Source: Stentor coeruleus (Eukaryota > Ciliophora > Heterotrichea > Heterotrichida > Stentoridae). From it: DNA of 64,000 nt. The stretch spans positions 16,409 to 80,408 of the forward strand of contig MPUH01000214.1 of NCBI GenBank assembly GCA_001970955.1, written 5' to 3'. The position numbers and the translations under genes are program-made. The notes under the pieces are model-generated. The model was not told where the DNA came from, searched no databases, and saw only the letters and a program-made list of their open reading frames with translations. Positions 41,702-51,563 of this stretch are shown here, piece after piece (the first letter of the stretch is position 1; each line of letters opens with the position of its first letter).

Positions 41702-42379
41702 TCAGCGGATACTATTTAATATCGTATCTCCTTTCGATAACAAAGATTTGCATTCTCTGATTAAAGACTTGATTTCGTTATCTTCAATTGAAAACTTATC
41801 TTCTTTCATAAACGAGCCTGTTACCCAAGGTTTATTATCCATATTAAGCTTTACTCCTTTTAAACTTACCTCATATTTGCTAAGATCTTCTCTAAGAATT
41901 ACATTCACTTTTTTTCTGTGACTATCAAGACTGATGATTTGAGGAAGTAAATTTAAAACATTACTCCTATAATCAGCTTGAGAGCATATTGGATTTGAGT
42001 CATTTAAGTCAAATTGCTGGAAATTTAAACATCTAAGTTTTGATAATACCTGAATATCATTAATCCCAGAAAGGTTACTGATTCTATTACTTGATAAATC
42101 TAGTTTTTCTAGTTTAGTTAAAGTCCTTAAACCTTCAATTTTACCTATTTCATTGAAAGAAAGATCAAGTGTTACAAGCTCAGTACATGTTGTCAGTCCG
42201 CGGATGCGGGATATTTTATTATGAGAAAGGTTTAAAACCAAGAGGTTTATGCATTGGTCTAATCCTACTATCTCACGTATATTAGCCCCAGTAAGATCTA
42301 AAATAAAGACTATTTCAAGAGAAAACTTATCACTAACGCTTTTTATCAGCTCAGGAGTCATTTGAACTTCTCGATCCAT
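41702..42379 (-). CDS. SDS22-type leucine-rich repeat protein, LRRC61-like, 225 aa
   Basis: One exon, ATG 42379 to TGA. After MDREVQMTPELIKSVSDKFS and LEIVFILDLTGANIREIVG come about four 22-residue LRRs: CINLLVLNLSHNKISRIRGL, CTELVTLDLSFNEIGKIEGL, LTKLEKLDLSSNRISNLSGI, then a cap segment NPICSQADYRSNVLNLLPQI (typical of LRR-cap in SDS22/LRRC proteins). The N-terminus resembles LRRC61 (..L..L.T..FELESLFLLDLSG). Such short LRR proteins are often ciliary or dynein-associated. The final 60 residues are unassigned. ATG lies 55 bp from the divergent SDR gene's ATG. Confidence 0.78.
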   Translation of the reverse strand: MDREVQMTPELIKSVSDKFSLEIVFILDLTGANIREIVGLDQCINLLVLNLSHNKISRIRGLTTCTELVTLDLSFNEIGKIEGLRTLTKLEKLDLSSNRISNLSGINDIQVLSKLRCLNFQQFDLNDSNPICSQADYRSNVLNLLPQIISLDSHRKKVNVILREDLSKYEVSLKGVKLNMDNKPWVTGSFMKEDKFSIEDNEIKSLIRECKSLLSKGDTILNSIR

Positions 42380-42434
42380 AATTTAAATAAATAAAATTTC
42401 ATTAGAAAAAAATATAATCAAATGGTATATTATA
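42380..42434. promoter_or_regulatory. 55-bp bidirectional promoter interval
   Basis: The two flanking genes start at opposite edges of this 55-bp A/T-rich gap (aatttaaataaataaaattt...), so both 5' UTRs and promoters must fit within it or inside the neighbouring coding regions. No defined factor site is recognised. Confidence 0.6.
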
Positions 42435-43355
42435 ATGAGTTTGTGGGAAATCATTGTATGGATAGGGATTCTTAGAGCATCATATTTATTTCTTCAGTGG
42501 GTCTACTATAATTATATTTGTAGTCTAAACATCAACAACTACAAATATGGTTGGATTGTGATAACTGGAGCTTCAGATGGTATAGGTAAGGCAATTGCTA
42601 CAGATCTAGCAAAAAAAGGTTTTAAACTAGTACTGATCTCCAGAAGCAAAGACAAACTTGAAAAAGTAGTAAATGAACTAATCTCCTTAACAGGAAACAA
42701 TGATATAAAATGCATCATTGCTGATTTTACATATTCTCATAGAAACCCTGAAGAATTTTATTCGAATCTCATGACCCAACTAGCTCCATACGAGATTTCC
42801 GCTTTATTCAATATCGTTGGTGTTCTTTATTTTGACTATCTCGCTGAACAAGATCTTAATATAATCGAAGAAATGCTTGGAGTCAATATTTACCCACAAA
42901 CTTTATTGTCTTATCATATTCTCCCTAAATTCCTTGAAAGATTTAATGAAACTAAGAAAAGAAGTTTATTAGTAAATACATCATCTACAATTGATCTTAT
43001 TACAATACCAACTACTAGTGTTTATACTGCAACTAAAAGATATGCAGACTTTTTAAGTGAAGGGATAAGTTTAGAGTATTCTCATGCTGTTGATGTTGTA
43101 ACGCTTAAACCTGGAGTTGTTGATACAAAGATGACAGGATCTAATGGGAATGGATATTCGTATTTACCTTTGACAGCTGAAGTGAATAGTTTTGCCAGAT
43201 ACTTTATAAATCATTTACATAAAGGTGTTAATTATGGACATTGGAAACACTCGATACTTGCGTTTTTAATGACTGTGTTACCTCATCAGATTATGACTGC
43301 AGTTATTAAAATTTCACATCCGATTCTTGTTTGGCTTAAGCTTATTAAGCATTAG
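42435..43355 (+). CDS. Short-chain dehydrogenase, very-long-chain 3-oxoacyl-CoA reductase/17-beta-HSD12-like, 306 aa
   Basis: One exon, ATG 42435 to TAG. An N-terminal hydrophobic segment (SLWEIIVWIGILRASYLFLQ) anchors it to the ER. The Rossmann NADPH-binding motif VITGASDGIGK (42-52), N in FNIVGVLY (replacing the NNAG/NNVG motif), Ser in NTSST, and catalytic YTATK (Tyr 197, Lys 201) match the SDR fold. The N-terminal anchor, overall length (about 310) and PGVVDTKM after the active site fit the KAR/HSD17B12/LET-767 group, which performs the first reduction in fatty-acid elongation, or steroid/retinoid reduction. A C-terminal hydrophobic segment is also present. Specificity for 3-ketoacyl-CoA is inferred from the family. 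Confidence 0.88.
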   Translation: MSLWEIIVWIGILRASYLFLQWVYYNYICSLNINNYKYGWIVITGASDGIGKAIATDLAKKGFKLVLISRSKDKLEKVVNELISLTGNNDIKCIIADFTYSHRNPEEFYSNLMTQLAPYEISALFNIVGVLYFDYLAEQDLNIIEEMLGVNIYPQTLLSYHILPKFLERFNETKKRSLLVNTSSTIDLITIPTTSVYTATKRYADFLSEGISLEYSHAVDVVTLKPGVVDTKMTGSNGNGYSYLPLTAEVNSFARYFINHLHKGVNYGHWKHSILAFLMTVLPHQIMTAVIKISHPILVWLKLIKH

Positions 43356-43565
43356 TTTTAAGGTTTTTGGATTGTAAATTTATGTTTATAAGGTAGAATT
43401 TCGCTTAGGATGCTGTGTTAAATTAGATTAGAAATAAAATTGTGTAGGAAGATTAGGAATTTAAAATTTTAAGCTAATAATGATTATCAATGTTTGATTT
43501 GCATATATTTTTTTAGAGGTTAAGACGATTGATATAATTTTTATTAAGGCTTTAAGAAGTAATAA

Positions 43566-44312
43566 CTATATTCTTGATGTGTTGTATCCACCGCATGAGG
43601 CGCACTTGAATCCAAACACATGAAATTTGACTTCAGACTTATTTCCACATTCATTGCACAAAATATTCACTTTCATTTCTTTAAGTTCTTCAGGCATAGG
43701 TGTTGCTTTAATTTCTTCATCTAATGCTTGAATTGCATTTTCATCAACATCAATAACATATTTTAAGCACAAAGGACAAGTATAAATATGATTTTTAAGC
43801 ATTTCCTTATAGCATTTACTATGAATATAATGTCCACATTTCATTGAGATCGATTGAATTCTACTATAAAACATATTCTCTTGACAAATAACACAATCTA
43901 CTTTTGTTATTCCTGGCTTGCATTTATGTGAATCTTTCAATGATACAGCTAAGCATGCTTCACAGGCATAACAATGAAAGAAATTTTCTTGAGGACCAAG
44001 TCGGCATATATTGCATCCTTCGCAATGATAAATGCACTTTTTGTTATTGTTTTCAAATATTCTGCATATAAGACAGAAGTATTCACCAAAATTTTGTGAA
44101 CAGTTCGAGCAAATTCCTTGAGGTTCTTGTTCTGTATTGCAATTCCTACATTTTATTAAAGCTATCTCGTATCTGTTAACAGTATGACGTTTTTTAGGAT
44201 CTTTTTCTTCTTCGTTCCTTGCTTGATCGTGACAGAGTCTGCAAGGGAAGAATTCTTTGCAAGTAAAACATTGAATGTCTGCGCTACAGTCATAGTGGCT
44301 ACAACCAGACAT
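43566..44312 (-). CDS. RCHY1/PIRH2-like CHY-zinc-finger RING ubiquitin ligase, 248 aa
   Basis: One exon, ATG 44312 to TAG. Domain order as in RCHY1: CHY finger (CSHYDCSADIQCFTCKEFFP, CRLCHDQARNEE), CTCHY finger (CSNCSQNFGEYFCLICRIFE, YHCEGCNICRLGPQENFFHC, YACEACLAV), a RING-H2 (CVICQENMFYSRIQSISMKC, GHYIHSKCYKEML, CPLC) and a C-terminal zinc ribbon (CNECGNKSEVKF, FKCASCGG). Binds about nine zinc ions in the family. It would transfer ubiquitin with an E2 to targets such as p53, HDAC1 or other regulators in animals; ciliate targets are unknown. An RBR ligase gene sits 180 bp upstream on the same strand. Confidence 0.93.
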   Translation of the reverse strand: MSGCSHYDCSADIQCFTCKEFFPCRLCHDQARNEEEKDPKKRHTVNRYEIALIKCRNCNTEQEPQGICSNCSQNFGEYFCLICRIFENNNKKCIYHCEGCNICRLGPQENFFHCYACEACLAVSLKDSHKCKPGITKVDCVICQENMFYSRIQSISMKCGHYIHSKCYKEMLKNHIYTCPLCLKYVIDVDENAIQALDEEIKATPMPEELKEMKVNILCNECGNKSEVKFHVFGFKCASCGGYNTSRI

Positions 44313-44492
44313 TTTGATTTTTATTATTAGCTGATGGGGAAATTTTTTATTTTAAAATTCATCTAAATTTCCTAACTTTCAAAATCACTCATCAAATTAT
44401 TTTAAAAAATCATAATTAACTACTTAAAAACATAAAGTCCACCTTTTATCAATATAAAAATCCAATCAAAAAAATAGCTTTCAACTTATTTT

Positions 44493-45587
44493 TCAAATTA
44501 ATAATTCTCTAGGATATTCAAACTCAGGTTTTGGCTTAAAACATCGTCCAATAGTATAAACAATTTTCGCAACAAAAAAAAACACCCCAGCCAAAGGTAA
44601 AACCACTGTAGCAAGGGCCAAAGTTGCAGCTCCAATCGCGAAAATAATATTGCATAATGTATTCCCCACAATAATTCTCAACATAAATTCCACTGTATTT
44701 TTAACATATCCCTTCATAGCAATAGTAAAAGTTACAACAAAGTACAAAACTACAACAGCAACACATTCAATAACAGGTGAAAACATAAAAGCTAAAACAT
44801 AAACAAAAAGCCTAGACCTCAAGCAGGTTAAAATCCCATTAAACTTTTCTCTTTCAACAGTTTCAGTCTCATAAACATACATAACCATCAACAAAAATCC
44901 AAAAGGAATAAAAATTGGGAATAAAAGTAAAAGGAAAATAATTTCCCAATACAAATCTAAAGGTTTTTTTCCAAGCATACAATTAAACCCATTATGTGAA
45001 GGAGAAGTATAATCGCCTCCACAAACCCAACACCAACGATGTTGACATCTAGTACAACTCATATGAAGGCATCCACCATTTTTTTGTACATGGTTTCGAC
45101 AATTGGGGCAAACTTTAACATTATTACACATAGCCCAGATTTCATAAGCTAAATCTTTTTTAGTATTGCATTTACCTTTATGCCAAGCTTCTAAACAGTT
45201 ATAACAGTAATCATAACTACAAATATTACATTTTAGGTGGAAATTTGATGATGTTGCTGCATCATAGCCTTGGCAATTTGGTTTTGGGCACCATTTGATC
45301 CATTTGTTTTCTTCGAGCCTTTTAACTTCATTAAAACGCTTGTATTTTTCACGGATTTCTGATGTCATGAATTGTTCAAGGTCATATTCGATTATTTCTT
45401 GACTACATCCTGGACAACTAATATGCATTACATTTGCTTCAATAACTTTGAGTTCTATGTAATTTCTTAGGCAATCAAAACAAAAATAATGAAAACATAC
45501 TTGTAAGGTGTAAACCGGCTTGTCAAGTATACAAATTGGACACTCTTTAATTTCTAGGTCTTCTGTTAGTATTGGAGAAGTATACAT
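44493..45587 (-). CDS. RBR (RING-IBR-RING) E3 ubiquitin ligase with membrane segments, 364 aa
   Basis: One exon, ATG 45587 to TGA. RING1 (CPICILDKPVYTLQVCFHYF, CFDCLRNYI, CPGC), IBR (KWCPKPNCQG, LKCNICSYDYCYNCLEAWHK, C) and RING2 (CPNCRNHVQKNGGCLHMSCT, RCQHRWCWVCGG) are complete, including Cys in GGCLHMSC that forms the ubiquitin thioester in RBR ligases. After RING2 several hydrophobic helices follow (EIIFLLLLFPIFIPFGFLLM, VVLYFVVTFTIAMKG, AIGAATLALATVVLPLAGVF), so it is a multi-pass membrane protein like RNF19 or RNF144. It probably ubiquitinates proteins at an internal membrane. It is unusual that so much of the length after RING2 is membrane. Confidence 0.92.
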   Translation of the reverse strand: MYTSPILTEDLEIKECPICILDKPVYTLQVCFHYFCFDCLRNYIELKVIEANVMHISCPGCSQEIIEYDLEQFMTSEIREKYKRFNEVKRLEENKWIKWCPKPNCQGYDAATSSNFHLKCNICSYDYCYNCLEAWHKGKCNTKKDLAYEIWAMCNNVKVCPNCRNHVQKNGGCLHMSCTRCQHRWCWVCGGDYTSPSHNGFNCMLGKKPLDLYWEIIFLLLLFPIFIPFGFLLMVMYVYETETVEREKFNGILTCLRSRLFVYVLAFMFSPVIECVAVVVLYFVVTFTIAMKGYVKNTVEFMLRIIVGNTLCNIIFAIGAATLALATVVLPLAGVFFFVAKIVYTIGRCFKPKPEFEYPRELLI

Positions 45588-46183
45588 AGATATTTATTTT
45601 GGTATATTTATTTAGAGATCATAAAGAAATTATATTGAAGTGTTTTAAAAGTGTTGAGATTTGTATTGATGTTAAAATAAAATTAGTAGTTAAAGTATTA
45701 CAAATAGTATTGTGTAGTTCATAAATTAAAAATAAAAAAAATTAGGGTAAATCTCTGAAGTATTTTAATAAAAATAGCAAACTTGAATGAACATTTGAAT
45801 TTTAGTGGATTAATGTTTTACTCAACTGATACAATTGTAAAAAAATAGTAAGTTTTTTGTTAAACTCTGATAATTGTCAGATTCTACTGAGTTTGTCATT
45901 TGGATAAGGATCATTTATAGTTAGAAATTTCTTAATGATTTGGAACCTATTACGGATTATGATTGAAGTAATAAAATCTTCATGTGAGTTTGCTAATATA
46001 TTGAATAATTATATTTTTTCTCAATGGCATCATGATCAAAATCCTAAATATTCTTCAGTTTTCCACAATCAATAAATCATGTTGAAACTCGCTTTGATAT
46101 TTATATACCTGTAGTAAGACATCATTTTTTTATTTTTTTCTTGTTATAACAATAAGAAAACTCTACAATATATTATAATTATT
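45588..46183. other. Intergenic, AT-rich
   Basis: About 600 bp between the divergent RBR and MORN genes; no gene or relic recognised. Confidence 0.6.
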
Positions 46184-46954
46184 ATGTCCGAATCTAGATG
46201 GGAAAAGTTAAAGGAAAAAATTAGACGTAATATCGGAGATTATCAACTAAACGAAGACCTAGAAACAGTATTTAATTTGAATTGTAATGAAGGGATATAT
46301 AGTGGGCAAATTCTCGAAGGTAAAAAGTCAGGAATTGGGTATCTGAAATTCGAAGATGGAAGCAAATATTTTGGTGGTTGGAAGAATAATAAACCTCATG
46401 GAAATGGATATCTAGTATTCAATGACATAAAGAAAAATAATAAGAATCATTTCTATAGAGGAGAATTCAAGCATGGATTATATTCGGGAGAAGGGACTTA
46501 TAAGGAAGGTTTATATTTTTACGAAGGTAATTGGGAATCTAATAAAAAACATGGAGTCGGTCATGAATGTATGCGTAATATGGATAATTACTATGGGGAT
46601 TTTTTTGAAGGAAAAAGACATGGAAGTGGGATAATAGAAATGGAAAATGGAGGTAAGGTTGAAGGAATTTTTGAAAATGGTTCTTTAGTCGCTGGTACAT
46701 ATGAACTTGAAGAGAATAAAGATAATAGAATTAATTATCAAGGATACTGGAAAAATGGATTATTTCATGGTGAAGGAACTTTAATAATATCATCAACAGA
46801 AAGTCATATTATTAGAATGGAAGGGATTTTTGTTAAAGGCGAGTTTAATAAAGGAGCTGTTTTTTTGAGAGATAGCAATAGGCTAGAAGCTGATGTGATT
46901 GAAATTGGAAAAGAAACAAAGAGAAGAATATTAAGAATTGACTCTGGTAACTAA
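46184..46954 (+). CDS. MORN-repeat protein, 256 aa
   Basis: One exon, ATG 46184 to TAA. From about residue 38 there are roughly seven 23-residue MORN motifs (Y.G....G...G.G): GIYSGQILEGKKSGIGYLKF, DGSKYFGGWKNNKPHGNGYL, FYRGEFKHGLYSGEGTYKEG, FYEGNWESNKKHGVGHECMR, YYGDFFEGKRHGSGIIEMEN, then NYQGYWKNGLFHGEGTL. MORN proteins bind membranes or organise cytoskeletal rims (basal body, budding apparatus, radial spokes). No kinase or other domain is attached. The N-terminal 35 residues are charged and helical. Convergent with the Ca2+ ATPase gene, 114 bp apart. Confidence 0.9.
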   Translation: MSESRWEKLKEKIRRNIGDYQLNEDLETVFNLNCNEGIYSGQILEGKKSGIGYLKFEDGSKYFGGWKNNKPHGNGYLVFNDIKKNNKNHFYRGEFKHGLYSGEGTYKEGLYFYEGNWESNKKHGVGHECMRNMDNYYGDFFEGKRHGSGIIEMENGGKVEGIFENGSLVAGTYELEENKDNRINYQGYWKNGLFHGEGTLIISSTESHIIRMEGIFVKGEFNKGAVFLRDSNRLEADVIEIGKETKRRILRIDSGN

Positions 46955-47068
46955 ATATAGTTTAAAAAGATAATAATTTTTAATAATAAATAATCAGCCC
47001 AAAATAATCTATTATTAAAACACTAAAATCCTATATTTTTTTAAAACTAGTAAATCCCATTATCTAAG

Positions 47069-50000
47069 TTAAATCGTAGAAATCAAAGGATACTTATCTT
47101 CATCTTTCTTAGCTTTGAAAGTTCTTCTCTTAACCCTATACGTCCCAATAACTCTAACTACAAAAGCAATGCACATCCCTAAAGCTCCCCATACCATACA
47201 AAATACATGTTCCCAAAAAGTAAGATTTGAGCATTTCATCATCTCTCCACCAAGTTCAATAAACAAAATCTGTATAACAAAAGTAACAGTAAAAATCCCA
47301 ACAAACATTTGATTACTAAAAAATCCTTTAAAAATATTCCAATCCGTAAGTTCAAGTTTTTTACAATTAATCTCATTAAAAAGCTGAAGAATTACAAAAG
47401 TATGGAAAAAAATTGTAAAATGTTTACCATTTTCTTGAGTCCAATCCTCATCTCCCCAGCTTTGTGTTATACCAAGTAATGGTGGTGATGCATAAAGGAC
47501 AAACATAAGAACAATAATTTGATAAATTGCTTGAGTAGCTATATTAACATACATATCAGTTGTTATAATAGGTTCTGTTCGGCCAAAAGGTTTTGTATTA
47601 AAAAGTTCATCTGAAGGAGAATCAGTAGCAAGAGCTAAAGCTGCTAAAGCATCCATTATAAGATTAACCCAAAGCATTTGTACTGCGCTAAGAGGAGAAT
47701 CTTCAACAGTAAGAGCTCCAATAATACTTACTATAAGAGCGACTATATTGCAAGTAAGTTGAAATTGAAGAAACTTGCGAATTGAACAATAAACATTTCT
47801 TCCCCATTTGATTGAGTTTAATACGCTTTCAAAATTATCATCCAAAAGGATTATATCAGAAGACTCTTTAGCTAATTGTGTACCTGACATCATAGCTAAG
47901 CCAATATCACTTTGTTTTAAAGCTGGGGCATCATTTGATCCATCGCCTGTTACACCAACNAATATCACTTTGTTTTAAAGCTGGGGCATCATTTGATCCA
48001 TCGCCTGTTACACCAACAACTTCGCCTATTTCACGAAGACCGATGACCATGAGAAGTTTATCATCAGGTGAGCATCTTGCAAGTACACGAATCTTAGGAA
48101 CTATTTCTTTAAATTTTTCCATGTTGCCAACTCTGAATCCTGAAACTTTTCCATCACTCATATCAGTAATTAAGCCTCCAACTAATTCTCTAAACTTTTT
48201 TCCTTTAATTACATAGTCATGGATTTCATCATCGGGTATATCTTCTGATATAATATTAGCACTTCTAGCAATACTCACTGCGGTTTGAAGCTTATCTCCT
48301 GTGACCATTCTTACAACAACTCCAGCAGTTTGAGCTTTTATGACTGACTGTCGGGCTTCAGGTCTTAAAGGATCTTCAATTCCTACAAACCCTAAAAAGG
48401 TCAACCTTTTTTCAGTCTCTTCTTGTGTAAGATTCACTTTAAGGTTTCTTCCATTAATTGTTTTCATAGCTAATCCTAAAACTCTCAATGAGTTACTTGC
48501 ATATTTATTCATCAAATGCTTTATCTGTGTTTTTTTATCATTTGTTAGTATTGACTCCTGACCTCCAGCTATCAATATCGAAGTGCATTTATCTAAAACA
48601 ACTTCTCCAGCTCCTTTTGTATATACTGTAGCATCCCCATCAATTTCATAAACTGTAGTCATAACCTTAGTCATCGAATTAAAGGCAAATTGAAATTTCT
48701 GTATATCTAAATTCCTCATAGAATGATAATCATATCCCCATTTATTAAGCATCAATAGCAATGCACCTTCAGTTTGATTACCAACCACATCAATATCTTT
48801 TCCTTTAATCTTCAAAAAACCAGTTGTATTTCTTGATATCCCTTCAGCTATAATTTTTTTAATATCACTAGTCAAAGAAGGATTATTAGAATCATGATCT
48901 TCACCCATAAAATAACATCTAGTAACAGTCATGCGGTTTTGTGTTAAAGTTCCTGTTTTATCCGAAAGAATATTAGTAGCAGCGCCCATAACTTCACATC
49001 CTTTAAGATGTCTTACGAAAATATTCTCTTTTTTCATTCTAATTATCGAATAAGCCATACTAAGAGTTAATGCAAGTGGAAGTCCTTCAGGTATAGCAAC
49101 AACAAGTATAGTAATACCTAAAATAACAGATGTTATAGCTTCACCCCATTGATCATGTCCCCAGGTTTTGTTAATAATACTATCAAATATTAAATGGCCT
49201 AAAAGTACAAGAGTCAACATAGAACCTGCTGCAAATCCAAGTTTCCCTATATTTTCAGCAATTTGCCCTAGGCGTTCTTGTAATGGTGTTTCTGGTTCTT
49301 CTTCAAGTTGGTTTGTCATCAATCGATTTTTTCCTAAAACTGAATGAGAACCTACTGCACATACTAGGATTATACCATTTCCTTCACAAACTTTACCTCC
49401 ACTTACAAGGAAAGGTATTGTGTTTAAGTCTCCTGCTCTATGGACTTCTCTTCGTAAAAGCTTACTTTCACCTGTTATTGCAGATTCATCAATACTTAAA
49501 AAACCCCCACGGATCAAAATACCATCTACTTGGAAAATCTCCCCTGGACTTACACACATTATATCGCCTACAAGAAGATCTTTGATTGGAATTTCTGTTT
49601 CTTCGCCATCTCGAGTTACAATTACATTTTGTAAATTAGTCTGTAGGTTAAGCTTGATAAATTGCCCATCTTTTAAGTAATCGTTTGTTGCTGTCACTGT
49701 TGTTACGATAATTACTGCAAATAATATTGCTAAACCTTCTAACCAACCGGAAGATGGATCTTGAATAATGCCCATGATCAAAGATATAAAAGCTGAGGCT
49801 ATCAAGATCTGCAGAACAGTGTCTTGAAGAATATCGAAAATGATTTCAGCTATAGTCCTTCTTTTTTGAATGTGCGGATGATTATTGCCAAAAGAAAGTT
49901 CTCTTGATATATTTTCGGTTGGGTTGGCTGGGATACCTTTTTGCATGCTAGTGTGGAGCTTAGAACAGAGACCTTGGACGCCTCCAAAGGACTGAAGAAA

Positions 50001-50084
50001 CTCAAGACTTTTTCCATTTCGAATGTTGTCTTGGACAAACATAACTTCAAGGTTCCTTGGAGTAACACCAAAAATCTCAGACAT
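47069..50084 (-). CDS. Plasma-membrane-type Ca2+-transporting P-type ATPase (PMCA), 985 aa, split by an assembly artifact
   Basis: Minus strand, ATG 50084 to TAA 47069. N 47960 is flanked by identical 57-bp copies (47903-47959, 47961-48017). Dropping one copy and the N (58 nt) leaves 2,958 nt, exactly 986 codons, and continues TGDGSNDAPALKQSDI into GLAMMSGTQLAKESSD. Type IIB features: TGES actuator loop, phosphorylation site DKTGTLTQNRMTVT (Asp about 375), KGAGEVVLDKC, the hinge TGDGSNDAP (Ser for the usual Thr), and ten hydrophobic helices including VAIPEGLPLALTLS (PEGLP in M4) and NLIMDALAALALATD (M6). It pumps Ca2+ out of the cytosol. After the last helix only about 28 residues remain (KRRTFKAKKDEDKYP), so the C-terminal calmodulin domain of animal PMCAs is short or absent. 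The apparent frameshift is not biological. Confidence 0.93.
47903..48017. other. Probable assembly artifact: 57-bp unmerged overlap around N 47960
   Basis: Identical 57-bp copies on each side of the N, inside the Ca2+ ATPase gene; it creates an artificial frameshift there. Confidence 0.93.
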
Positions 50085-50610
50085 TTATAACCATATCTAC
50101 TAATATAAATCATAAAATCAGTCTTTGGGGAATAATATCAATAGTTTTTCTATAAAAATTATTAGATTAGTGTTATGGAAAGGTACAACTTTATCTTTTT
50201 AGAAATATTTAAAATATTATACATACTTCAAGCTGTATCTTTGATGAAAACATAAACTTTATCAATTAGTTATCAAAGTACTATTCATTTACTTTGTTGT
50301 TATAATTTATCACTTCTTAAAAAAAATATAACTAATATTAAAAAACAAACTGATTAACAACTTTAATCTCATTACTTTATTCAAGTTGATAAATTTATCT
50401 AAAACTATTATTCACAATAAATTATCTTAACACAAAAAACTGAAATTCAATTTTCCTATCATTTAAATACAAAAAATCTATCAAAAACAAAATTTATCAA
50501 ATCAAAAAATCTATCAAACCAAATGTATCCATCCATCCAACTTTACAACTGACCTAAAACAATTATATAAAACTTCTAAATAAATTCACTCAAACTAAAT
50601 ATTCAAATAT
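50085..50610. other. Intergenic, AT-rich
   Basis: About 525 bp; no gene or relic recognised. Confidence 0.6.
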
Positions 50611-51324
50611 TTAATAAACTAGCGAACTAGCACGCATTTTTCTAAGGTTTGGTTTATGCTTTCTTGGATGAAATGGAACTTCAGGATTATATCTAGTTCT
50701 GTATTCAGAAACTGTCATATCACCATGAAGTTTTTCAATAGGAAGCCATCCATGCCCATCAAATAAAGTTGAGTTCTGGACAAAGCCTGAAGCTGTAGTT
50801 TTAGGTCTTTTAGACACTTTAGAACTTTTAGTAGGATTATAACTAGTTTTCCTATATATCCTTTTCCGAAGTTCTTCTTGATTAACATATGAAAAACTAG
50901 ATGATGTTTGCCAGTTGTTGTCTTGAATGTTTGGATGAGTCATTGGAATTGTAGTTTTTCCATGAAAACGAGATATTGTATGATACTCATCTTCTAGACC
51001 TCCACCTACTCTTCCAAGTATTTTTTTTGTACTTTGTGGACGGTTAGGGAAATTTTCAATTGTTCGTTCAGGAAGGTATTTGTCACGGTTGAATTGCTCT
51101 TTGCTTGTCCAAGTCTGACCTTTTTCTAGAGGACTATCTGCCACCCCAGGGACAAATCCTGCGTATCCAGGGATGACATATTCTTTAGGTCGTGCTGGAG
51201 TCTTGAACGACATGTCCAGACTACTTGTTCTATTGTGATTTTGACTTGTCCATACTGTAAAATCTCTTGGGTTTATCGGAGTTGTTTTCAAATAACTGCT
51301 TGCTAAAAAAGTGCTTGCTGCCAT
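50611..51324 (-). CDS. CIMIP2/FAM166-like ciliary microtubule inner protein (putative), 237 aa
   Basis: One exon, ATG 51324 to TAA. The core motif YVIPGYAGFVPGVADSPLEK, followed by GQTWTSK, is very close to the IPGYxGFxPG...GxT(Y/W) motif of the FAM166/CIMIP2 family, whose members bind inside doublet microtubules of cilia. The rest is Pro/Tyr/Arg-rich and without globular domain, with Trp/Tyr-Pro segments (WLPIEKLHGDMTVSEYRTRY, NPEVPFHPRKHKPNLRK) that also occur in microtubule inner proteins. Ciliates build many cilia, so the role is plausible. The call depends mainly on the one motif; an unrelated protein with a similar motif is possible. Confidence 0.6.
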   Translation of the reverse strand: MAASTFLASSYLKTTPINPRDFTVWTSQNHNRTSSLDMSFKTPARPKEYVIPGYAGFVPGVADSPLEKGQTWTSKEQFNRDKYLPERTIENFPNRPQSTKKILGRVGGGLEDEYHTISRFHGKTTIPMTHPNIQDNNWQTSSSFSYVNQEELRKRIYRKTSYNPTKSSKVSKRPKTTASGFVQNSTLFDGHGWLPIEKLHGDMTVSEYRTRYNPEVPFHPRKHKPNLRKMRASSLVY

Positions 51325-51563
51325 TTCTGTTTCTAATATATTTAAATTTCTTCAGCAGACTTCTTATTTTTTATTTCTTTTTATTAACTTTTCCCGCATT
51401 TGAAATCTTAGATTTCTAACTCAAGACATAACCTAAAGGCTTTAATTTTTAAAGAAATAAAGATGATTTCTATAAATAATGCCAACATTTTATGAAAAGT
51501 ATTGTATTTTGGCATGATACTTTGATAATCAAAAATACTTAAATAATTATTCAAGTTAATAAG

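Noticed and set aside
46938-46951. A GTA...TAG segment at the end of the MORN gene
   Set aside because: It is 14 nt, a size not otherwise seen here, and follows a natural end of the protein.
47903-48017. Frameshift in the Ca2+ ATPase gene
   Set aside because: Explained by a 57-bp duplicated contig end plus N; collapsing it restores a whole number of codons, so it is not a pseudogene.
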